In this document: one piece after another, positions 55,976 through 64,000 of the stretch
Position numbering within the stretch: the stretch's first letter is position 1
How the letters are laid out: every line of letters begins with the position of its first letter
Assembly (NCBI GenBank): GCA_038380795.1
Contig: CM076260.1
Location: 1,857,533 to 1,921,532 of the forward strand
Direction of reading: 5' to 3'
DNA length: 64,000 nt
Source: Pyrocephalus nanus
Lineage: Eukaryota; Chordata; Aves; Passeriformes; Tyrannidae
Position numbers and translations under genes: made by a program
Notes under the pieces: model-generated
What the model was told of the DNA's origin: nothing
The model's database searches: none
What the model saw: only the letters and a program-made list of their open reading frames with translations

Positions 55976-57953
55976 AATTTCTGGAACACCCTTCCTTGAC
56001 TGGAGATGTAGCAGAGGAGAGAGTAGGGGAGCATTTGTCAGGAGAACTTGAAATTTAGGTGTGGAAAGCTGCAGTGGCAGGAGGCAGGATTTGGGGATCG
56101 AGGCAGGAATGGAGCCAGCAGCTCTTTTTCAGAAAGATATAACTCAATTTTCTCATTTTCGAGGTTCTTCGAAAAGAAAGAGAGTTAAACACTTCCTTGA
56201 TTTTCCCTTTGCATCAAATAAAGGAAGACTCACCTTCAGCTTTTCCAATCATGACTCCCTACAATCGATTCCTTGGATCCACGTGATCAAAGAATGCCTT
56301 TAACTGTGCTGTAGGTCCTAAAGATTAAAAATAAAAACACATTTATGCTTTTGAAGTGCCTGTCCAACCAAACAGAAAGATTCCCATGGGTCACACGAGC
56401 TTGTAAATGTAAATACTTTCCAACTGCTGGCTGCTTTCTTCCATGTGGAGGTTTCTGCTGCTCTTCATGCAGGTTGTTGCCAAATTGCACAGCTCTCCTG
56501 TCATGGAACACTGGAAAAAATGAAGGGAATTTAATCAGTTTGGTAAATAATAAAGATGTAAAAAAAAAAAAAAAAAAAAAAGGCAGTAAAATCAAAGCAT
56601 GGTTGTGTCTTGTATTCCAAAAATTAATCTTCTGCAGGGAAAAGGAAGAACTGAAAGAGTAAAGAGGTGATAAGAGAGAAGTGAGACTGAAACTTTTCCT
56701 TGTAATTCCTAGTATTTCTCATTCATATTGCCACAGAAGGCGACTTATTTTTTGTTGTTTAGTCTGTTCTACTCCGTAGTTTGAAAAAGGAAAAAAAAAA
56801 AAAAAAAAAAAAAAAGCTGAACTGGTTTAAAATACTTCTCAGGAAATTGCTGCTGGCAAATACAATCTTCCTGCCGCTCCTCTTCAGCTTCAGTTCTAAT
56901 AAGATTTAGGATTTATATGTATTTATCTGCACCAGGTTCGTTTGTGCTTCAGCTATTGCACCACAAACTCCGAAGATTAGACTCCCTTTTGCTCTGTAAT
57001 CCTGCCTGGCTGGGGAGAAGGGGAAACTCTGGCGTCAAAATAATGTTTCATTCCAGAGTTGTAAGTCCTGATGGGTCTCAGTCTTCTGTGTCCTGGAATA
57101 TTCCACTCTCAAAGGGATATAATTGATCTTACATCAATATCCAAAGAGATGGCGAGGCTTTGGAGAGTGGGAAGTGCCTGGAATAAAATATTGATTAACT
57201 CCTGGAGAGTTTTAAAGGCGAGTCAGAGCGGAGCGAGTAGTAATAAGATAATGTGGATTATCAACGTGCGCCAGCTTTTATTCAGACATAAATCCCTGCC
57301 CCACTTATTTCTGCTCCTTTTTCATCTTCAGAAACGCTCAAGACCAGCTATATTTGCCCAACTGTGACGGATTTCCTCTCTGAGTTTTCCAAGGAGCGTT
57401 GCTCCCGCCGATACTCAAACCTGGTCATAAAAGCACCGCGGGAGCACGAGGCACCGGCTGTTCTTTCTCTGACTCGTTTTTTTTTCCCCAGGCTTTGATT
57501 TCACGGTGCCTTCTGATGGCTAGGGGAAGAAATGACATATTTAACCTGCCTTCTCTGCGGTTGCAGCCCTTTCCTGGGAGCTGGGAAGTTGATGAGGGTT
57601 TATATGACAATGATAGCGTGCAGGTTGGGGCTGTTTTCCTTCCGCGGACGCGCTCTGATGGCAGAACTGAAATTCCCCTGGGGTGGGGGTGGGGGGGCGG
57701 TTTAGCTGCTTAATTCCCTCTGCTTTTAAGGCAAATCAAGGGCATAAATGTCCCCTGTGAACCGCTGTCATTGTCCCCAGGCTTCCTGATCACCTCTCTT
57801 CCCAAAATACCCGATCATTCCCACAGAGAAACGAGGTCTCCTTACGGTTTGCGATGAGACAAATCAAAACTTCAGGTGGAACCCCCTGCTAAAGCGCTGT
57901 CTGTGGCCCTTGAACCCCCAGCTTTTGTTTTTGTTTTTTTTTTCCCTCCCCAG

Positions 57954-58150
57954 CCCTTCCACCCGATGGTGAATTTGGAATGCTCCCGGGATTTCCGCCC
58001 CTTCCTGTGCGCCCTGTACGCCCCGGTGTGCATGGAGTACGGGCGGGTGACGCTGCCCTGCCGCCGGCTCTGCCAGAGGGCCTACAGCGAGTGCTCCAAG
58101 CTCATGGAGATGTTTGGGGTGGCCTGGCCTGAGGACATGGAGTGCACCAG
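57954..58150 (+). CDS. FZD3: Frizzled-3, coding exon 2 (rest of CRD)
   Basis: This exon encodes residues 64-129, the second half of the Wnt-binding cysteine-rich domain. It opens with PFHPMVNLECSRDFRPF and contains CALYAPVCMEYGR, LPCRRLCQRAY and ECSKLMEMFGV, which carry CRD cysteines in Frizzled-type spacing. It is preceded by a long pyrimidine tract and CCCCAG at 57948-57953 and followed by GTGAGA at 58151. The exon is 197 nt, so it ends in phase 2, with R129 split as AG|G. This joins exactly to the next exon. There is no stop or indel. Confidence 0.95.
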
Positions 58151-59248
58151 GTGAGAAGATCCGGGGTTTTTTATGGTAAACTTTTTAGGGGTTGTTTTTT
58201 TATGGTAAAATTTTGGCACCGCCTCAGGGGTTTTATGGTCTCGGGCAGGTGTTTTGGGTGTTTTCCACTGCAAGTGCCCGTGTTTTCCGTTCCACTTTTC
58301 CCGGCCTGTTTTTATTGATTCCTGTTTCCTGGTTCCTGTTTCCATCACCTGCCCCATAGTTGAAAAACTGGCTGGTTTTGATGAGCACGAAATCTCAAAG
58401 ATTTCTCTGTTTTCAGAGCATCTACCTCTTGTTGAGCTCGTGTGCAAACAGCAGTTTTCAGCTTTACGTTACACAAATAACTATTTGAAACAGAATGTGC
58501 ATGAAATTAAAAACAATACCTTTTGCTTTATTTTTTTTATATATATATATATATGTATATAATTGACTCCAACAGTCAAAATACAGAACCACAAACAGGA
58601 AAGGAAAAGCAATTAAGAATTATTTTAGCAAAATAAGTCAGAGGACGCTTGTAGTGTGTGGAATCCCTCCAGTCTCTCCTCCAAGACTGTTCCTCCAGCA
58701 GTCCTTAGCCCCCAGTCAGAGCTTTAATCACACAAATACCTTCATCATAATTCCAATTTACGAATGCTGGGTTGGATTTTTGGCATAACCACCATCTCGC
58801 TGTCCTGAGAGCAGCAAGTGAAATTGCTTAGGAAAGGCTTTAAAATACACTATAAAACCCTGCTTCCATGGGCACGTGGTCTCAGTTTACAGTGAGCCTA
58901 AATTTACAGACTTCTTGAGATGGATTTTGTACCCTCACCTTTATCCCTGAAGCCCCAGTGGGCTCTTTGTCCATTCATTTCTCTATTTAATTTTTAAACT
59001 TATTTTGCAGTTTTGACACCCACTGCGCTCCGGGACCAGGAGCTCCGGGAGTTTGGGTGTAAACAGTGCAGTGTTTGGTGGACTCCCCCTAATTTGGATT
59101 GTCCGTCCTCGCTCCGGTTGGCACCCCTGAAGCCACACCTAAAGATAAAGTTGCTGTGCCTGAGGTCACACGTGCAGATGAGGTCACTGATCTTTGCAAA
59201 AAGGGTGTGGGGATTCCTCCTGTAAACCCTCCTGTTCCCACTTTCCAG
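58151..59248 (+). other. FZD3 intron between coding exons 2 and 3
   Basis: A 1.1-kb GT-AG intron. It holds an AT-dinucleotide run near 58537-58560 and otherwise unique sequence. No additional exon was recognised. Confidence 0.85.
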
Positions 59249-60266
59249 GTTCCCGGACTGCGACGAGCCGTACCCTCGCCTCGTTGACCTCAGCGCGGCC
59301 AGGGAGCCCACAGAAGAGGCCCCCATGGCGGTGCAGAGGGACTACGGCTTCTGGTGCCCTCGGGAGCTGAAAATAGACCCCGAGCTGGGCTACTCCTTCC
59401 TGAGGGTGCGCGACTGCTCCCCTCCCTGCCCCAACATGTACTTCCGCCGCGAGGAGCTCTCCTTCGCCCGCTACTTCATCGGCGTCATCTCCATCGTCTG
59501 CCTCTCGGCCACCTTGTTCACCTTCCTCACCTTCCTGATCGACGTCACGCGGTTCCGCTACCCGGAGCGGCCCATCATCTTCTACGCCGTCTGCTACATG
59601 ATGGTGTCCCTCATCTTCTTCATCGGCTTCCTGCTGGAGGACCGCGTGGCGTGCAACGCCTCCAGCCCCGCCCAGTACAAGGCGTCCACCGTGACCCAGG
59701 GCTCCCACAACAAGGCCTGCACCATGCTCTTCATGGTGCTCTACTTCTTCACCATGGCCGGCAGCGTGTGGTGGGTCATCCTCACCATCACCTGGTTCCT
59801 GGCCGCCGTGCCCAAGTGGGGCAGCGAGGCCATCGAGAAGAAGGCCTTGCTCTTCCACGCCAGCGCCTGGGGAATCCCGGGCACTCTCACCGTCATCCTC
59901 TTGGCCATGAACAAGATCGAGGGCGACAACATCAGCGGCGTGTGCTTCGTCGGCCTCTACGACGTGGACGCGCTGAGGTACTTCGTGCTCGCCCCTCTCT
60001 GCCTCTACGTCGTGGTGGGAGTCTCCCTCCTCCTGGCCGGGATCATCTCCCTCAACCGGGTGCGCATCGAAATCCCGCTGGAGAAGGAGAACCAGGACAA
60101 GCTGGTGAAGTTCATGATCCGCATCGGCGTGTTCAGCGTCCTGTACCTCGTGCCGCTGCTGGTCGTCATCGGCTGCTACTTCTACGAGCAGGCTTACCGC
60201 GGCGTGTGGGAGACCACGTGGATCCAGGAGCGCTGCCGGGAATACCACATCCCGTGTCCCTACCAG
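59249..60266 (+). CDS. FZD3: Frizzled-3, coding exon 3 (linker and TM1-TM6)
   Basis: This large GC-rich exon encodes residues 129-468. The linker ([14 protein letters not shown], then a variable stretch to about residue 157) leads to the cysteine-containing segment WCPRELKID and [12 protein letters not shown]. Six hydrophobic helices follow at about 204-225, 237-258, 287-312, 329-350, 373-396 and 417-440. The membrane core is nearly invariant against my memory of mammalian FZD3; sequons are visible at N265 and N356. It starts after TTTCCAG (59242-59248) and ends at CCCTACCAG before GTGAGG (60267). Helix 7, the KTxxxW Dishevelled-binding motif and the C-terminal tail are not in the window, so at least one further exon lies beyond 64000. 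The 354-codon minus-strand frame over this exon is a shadow of its GC-rich codon use. Confidence 0.95.
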
Positions 60267-60375
60267 GTGAGGAGCTGGTGGAGAGGGTTACTTGCCCAAA
60301 CGATTCGAGTTTGGGAATTTGGGTTGTTACTTGTCTGGATGGTTTGAGGATGGCAGCTCGGGGGTGGCGACTGGA

Positions 60376-61028
60376 TGACTTATCCGGATGGTTTGAGGGT
60401 GGCGAGAACTTGGCCATCCCTGGCTTTCAGGTTGGAAAAGATCTCTGGGATCATCGAGTCCAACCTGTGAGAGCCAGTCCCCACCTTGTCACCCAGCCCA
60501 GAGCGCTGAGGGACACGTCCACTCGTTCCTTGGACACCTCCTCCAAGGGTGGGGACTCCATCACCTCCCTGGGAAACCTGTTCCAATGTTTCATAACCCT
60601 TTCCATGAAGAAATTCCACCTGAAGTCCACCCTGAACCTCCCCTTGAGGCCATTTCCTCTTCCCTGGGAGAAGAGGCTGGGATTGCTGGGATTGAGTAAA
60701 TCTCTTCTGTGTTTTGAGGAATATGCCAAGGCTGAGCTCAAAACCAGACCCTTCCCAGCACCCAAAGTGCAGCTGCCGTGCCTTCTGTGGGATTCCTCTT
60801 GGAAAATCCAGTTATTCCAGTATTATTTCAGATGTTTTGGGTGTCCTGGTACCTCTTTTTTCCTCTTTGCTTTGGAATATCCATGACCTGGAGCTGTGTT
60901 TGCACACCTTGGTTCAGTTCAGCTCCTTCAACTCATGCAAAGCCAAACAGATCTTTTAATGAAGGCAAAACATCAGGAAAAGTCAGGGATGGCCAAGTTC
61001 TTTCCATCCTCAAACCATTCGGATAAGC
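60376..61028. repeat. 0.55-kb duplicated segment, copy 2, flanked by about 50-bp inverted repeats
   Basis: The core (60428-60980) repeats 55418-55975. Here it is bracketed by inverted repeats. On the left, 60376-60430 reads CTTATCCGGATGGTTTGAGG and then GAACTTGGCCATCCCTGGCT. The reverse complement of 60978-61028 reads CTTATCCGAATGGTTTGAGG and then GAACTTGGCCATCCCTGACT. Additional degenerate copies of the ACTTGTCTGGATGGTTTGAG unit lie just left, at about 60289-60375. It begins about 110 bp after the FZD3 exon 3 donor. Confidence 0.88.
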
Positions 61029-62924
61029 CTTGGGGCCTTCTGGTGTTGTTGGAAAACCGGAGGATTCCCTCCTTTTTTTTTTTTGTGGAATTTCAGGGTT
61101 TTGTGTGACCCATCAGGGGTACAAAGACGTTATTTTGAACCAACGTCCCCACCAGGACTTCAGGAGTTCGTTTGTGGCCGTTAGAGGAGTGGGAGTTGGG
61201 ATTTTGGGATGGGATTTTGGCTCTTGAGCCGAGGCGTCCTCAGCTCGAGCGCTTGGGTTTTTTCGGCTCCTCGTCGTCGGCCTGCAGGAGTTTTTTGGTG
61301 CTTTGATTTGCCTGGAGGTTCTGCCCTCCTTCTGCCTGTCAGAAAAACATCTGTATAAAATCTTACTTAGTGTGTCTCCTGAAAAAAAAAAACAGAGCTT
61401 GCAGCTTGTTGGGTTTCTTTTGGGTTTTTTTATCACTTGCCCGCTCAGTTTAATTCAGTTATCACAGGAACAGGAGCCTCTTAAGATCAAACTGCCCCCT
61501 GGTTTATTCAGTTTTATTCTGATGCAGTTGAAAACAAAGTATTTTAGGTGTTAAATTACTTCTGAGCCAAAGTGGGGAATTGTTTTTGGAATGATTGCAC
61601 AGATATTTTCTTGAACTTGTTTGAAAGGAACTCTGTTTCCAGGAGGTTTTACCTACAGGGATATTAAAAATCGGGATTTGGGCTCTGAAGCAGTTAAAAC
61701 ACCAGCTGAATCATCAGAGCTCACCTTTTAATGCAATAAAGTAGCACTTAAAGGTTTGGTTTAGGCTCTGATAATAATCCTTTTATTGGCTTTTAACCCT
61801 TTCTGCTGTTTTCCCTATGGCTTTTATTAGGGTGGGACTCTTCCATCCACCATTTTTATGGCAGGAAATCTCTGGCAGTGTTGTGTGCAGTTTCATGGGT
61901 TTGATTGAGTCTCCCTTGCTGCAGGTTTTGATACTTATTTAGTATTTCTAATACTTAATGTCTTGATATTATAATTGAATAGTTTAATCTTTTTTTAACT
62001 GCTTAAAAAAAAAAACAACACAAAAGAGGGAAAAAGGTGCTGCGTGGCTTTCTCTTGATTAACTTAAAATAAATCTAAAATTCCTATCAGAATCTATAAA
62101 ACCAAGAGGGATTTTTTTTTGTTTTGGATTTTTTGGTTTGGTTTGGTTTGGTTTGGTTTGGGTTTGGTTTTGGTTTTTTTTTTGTTTTTTTTTTACTCCC
62201 TCCAAAACTTAAGCTGCCCAGCTGAGGGCTGAAATCCTGGCTGGTGGAATAACAAAATCCTGTAGGGAAAAAAATAAAAAAACGCTCCTCCAATCCCCAG
62301 CAAAGCTTTGGATAATGGCTCAGCAGGGGTCAAAAGAACAATAATGGTTTCATTCACATCAAATTGGGTTGAAGGACCCAGGGACCCCGGGGAGCATTAG
62401 AAGGTTTTGTTTTTCTTTTTTTTTTTTTTTCCTTTTAACCCATCCATTTAGGGTTTGGTTTTGTTTTTTTTTTTTTTTATCCCCCCCCCCCCCAAACTAA
62501 ACGTGCTTCCCTAATTAAACAATCCACAGTTATAACTGAAACAGATTTCCAAAGCTGGGAGGGAGGGGGGAGGAAAAGAGGGGAATAATTTTGTCCTTAG
62601 ATCGTGCCAGTGAAATACAGTGTTAAATTGGGGGAAAATTTGAGGCTTTGTGGGGAGTATCCCTCACTTCCTAAATAAAATCTTGTTTTTATCAGGAATT
62701 CATGTTATTAAATGCAACTCTAAATATCTGAGTGCTATCAGACCATCCCGAACTGCCAACTGGAGTTGGCTCCACGTGGATTTTGGGGGGGTTTATGTAC
62801 AAAGACCTTGCCCTTGGTGTCCTCCAGGCTCCCAAATTTCTGGGAGAGACTGGGAAAGAGGGGAAGGGTTGGCAGGAGCTGTGGCAGCTCTGTGACCACA
62901 TCCCAGCCCTCAGTTTTCTAAAAT

Positions 62925-63065
62925 TATCCTTTTCCACCCCCTGCCATGGAGGATAATTCCTTCTCAATCTCCCATCTCTCCCTGCCCTCTGGCAGTGGGA
63001 AGCCATTCCCTGTGTCCTGTCCCTCCATCCCTTGTCCAAATTCCCTCTCCATCTTTCTTGTGGTT
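62925..63065 (-). mobile_element. CR1 LINE fragment, minus strand
   Basis: ATTCCTTCTCAATCTCCCAT, then CTGGCAGTGGGAAGCCATTC and CCATCCCTTGTCCAAATTCC, as in other minus-strand copies. Confidence 0.8.
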
Positions 63066-63232
63066 TCCCTTCAGAAATAAAGGGGGGAAAAAAAGCAGGG
63101 AAGTTGACACATTCCAATCATAAAATAATCACATTTAGTCATCTCTTGGTTCAAAATCCATGTTTGCTGTTCCTCCTCCCAGCTGTGTTTGGGGAAATAA
63201 TTCCACGTGCTCCTATGGCTGTTCAGTGTGGT

Positions 63233-63271
63233 ATCATCATCATCATCATCATCACCATCATCATCATCATC
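63233..63271. repeat. (ATC)n microsatellite
   Basis: About 13 ATC/ACC units. Frames here read poly-His or poly-Ile and are artefacts. Confidence 0.92.
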
Positions 63272-64000
63272 TCTCTAATAATTTCCCCATTCTTAATAAG
63301 TTCTTGGTACTGGCTTGGCTTGTCAGCTCTCAAAGTTTGTCTCTTTGCCCTCTTACTTTGCCATTCCTACCTGGATGCTGATGGGATCGTCATCACGATT
63401 GTCATCCTGTGGGAACTCAATTCAGGTGAAGTGGTGGATAAAATTATGAGCACTCACTTTCCAGCAGCTCAGGCTCTCATAACTGGGATGAATTTGGCCA
63501 AAAAGTGAAATAGATGCTCACAAAAGTCTGTCCCCAGAGCTGGTTTTTATTTCACGTTTCTCTTACGAAAAGTAGGGGATGAAACGTCCCAAAAAAACCC
63601 CATCAGATTTCCTGCAAAAAGCCAAGTAAGTTCTGAGTTAAGATCCATTTCTTTTAAATCCAAATGTAAATGGACTCTTCCCAGTTACCATGGGTGCTTC
63701 AGAGAGACTCCCAATTTGGATACTGAAGAGAGAAAAAAAAAAAAAAAAGAAAAATAAACTATTTCAAAGGCTTTTGCTGCCCTAATGGGAGTCCTTGAGG
63801 AGTGGAACTGAGCACTGGGAATTAATTATCTTTGCCTGGGATCTGATATATTCATCATTTCCCTGCTCCTGGACTGAAAGTGCTGCCTTGCTGAGGGTGA
63901 AGGTGGTGGTGCCCCTGCTTGTGTTTTCCATGTTTTTTGGAGGAGTGGAAGCAGATGTGGATTTACTGTTGAGGGGTGAGTTCGTAGAACAAATTCAACC

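Larger units (their letters stand above)
37838..57953 (+). other. FZD3 intron between coding exons 1 and 2
   Basis: This 20.1-kb GT-AG intron is mostly unique AT-rich sequence and is poorer in CR1 than the left half of the window. Small CR1 tails are listed separately. No further exon of FZD3 or any other gene was recognised. Long T or A runs occur near 45085-45105, 47041-47090, 56558-56582 and 56790-56815. Short local tandem repeats are TTTTTTGAACA-like (about 46277-46322) and TTAGGTTAAATT-like (about 54377-54427). Stretches such as 48000-48620 and 57000-57350 are repeat-free and rich in TAATT-type motifs, so they are candidates for regulatory sequence. Confidence 0.8.
60267..64000 (+). other. 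FZD3 intron after coding exon 3 (runs off the window)
   Basis: The donor GTGAGG begins this region. I searched for the expected helix-7 exon (a frame continuing VTQMSRPD-like sequence) and did not see it before 64000. The region holds the duplicated 0.55-kb segment, T-rich and GGTTT-rich simple sequence (about 62110-62190), a C run near 62482-62493, a CR1 fragment and a CAT repeat. Confidence 0.7.

Noticed and set aside
59184..60248. 354-codon minus-strand open frame
   Set aside because: It is the antisense of FZD3 exon 3. The GC-rich third positions remove stops, and the predicted protein is His/Asp/Glu low complexity with no family resemblance.
59354..60886. 510-codon plus-strand frame overlapping FZD3 exon 3
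   Set aside because: It is a shifted frame of the same exon, rich in Arg/His/Pro/Leu, and runs through the intron and the duplicated CR1 segment.
63160..63381. Poly-His frame near the right edge
   Set aside because: It is the ATC microsatellite read in one frame within an FZD3 intron.
1..64000. CRISPR arrays, prokaryotic operons, tRNA or rRNA genes
   Set aside because: Intron-split vertebrate genes and CR1 elements set the context. The tandem repeat at 25.7-28.6 kb has no spacers, and no cloverleaf or rRNA sequence was recognised.

Overview
This is vertebrate nuclear DNA, almost certainly from a bird and probably a songbird. It holds many 5'-truncated CR1 LINE tails, some ending in the avian ATTCTATG-type repeat. 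It also has a solo retroviral LTR, compact intron-split genes and one CpG-island promoter. The species call is inference; the avian call rests on the CR1 load and on the gene pair. No prokaryotic feature, CRISPR array, tRNA or rRNA gene was seen.

Two protein genes can be read, arranged head to head around a CpG island at about 32.83-33.70 kb. Leftward (minus strand) is FBXO16, an F-box protein: five coding exons at 28709-28844, 23163-23198, 17462-17668, 16658-16822 and about 16112-16321. Four introns join in phase 0 and give about 236 residues. Rightward (plus strand) is FZD3, a Frizzled Wnt/planar-polarity receptor: three coding exons at 37649-37837, 57954-58150 and 59249-60266. They cover the signal peptide, cysteine-rich domain and transmembrane helices 1-6 (residues 1-468). 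Helix 7 and the cytoplasmic tail must lie beyond the right edge. The same FBXO16/FZD3 divergent arrangement exists on human 8p21.

Layout. 1-16.1 kb: noncoding, beyond the last recognised FBXO16 exon, with CR1 pieces, a 0.65-kb inverted repeat around an AT-rich core (7.76-9.84 kb) and a related third copy (10.7-11.0 kb). 16.1-28.8 kb: FBXO16 coding exons and introns, including a solo LTR with 6-bp target duplication, a (CTG)16 run and a 2.9-kb minisatellite of about 115 copies of a 25-bp unit. 28.8-32.8 kb: FBXO16 5' intron, more CR1 and a GC-rich minisatellite beside the promoter. 33.7-37.3 kb: FZD3 5' region. 37.8-58.0 kb: a 20-kb FZD3 intron, mostly unique AT-rich DNA with candidate regulatory stretches. 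60.3-64 kb: the next FZD3 intron, carrying a 0.55-kb segment nearly identical to one in the first intron.

The features most worth follow-up are the large intronic minisatellite just downstream of an apparently GC-type FBXO16 5' splice site, the shared promoter with an RFX X-box-like site, upstream ORFs in both leaders, and the inverted-repeat structures. I did not find a wholly new biological system; most long open frames are repeats or exon shadows.
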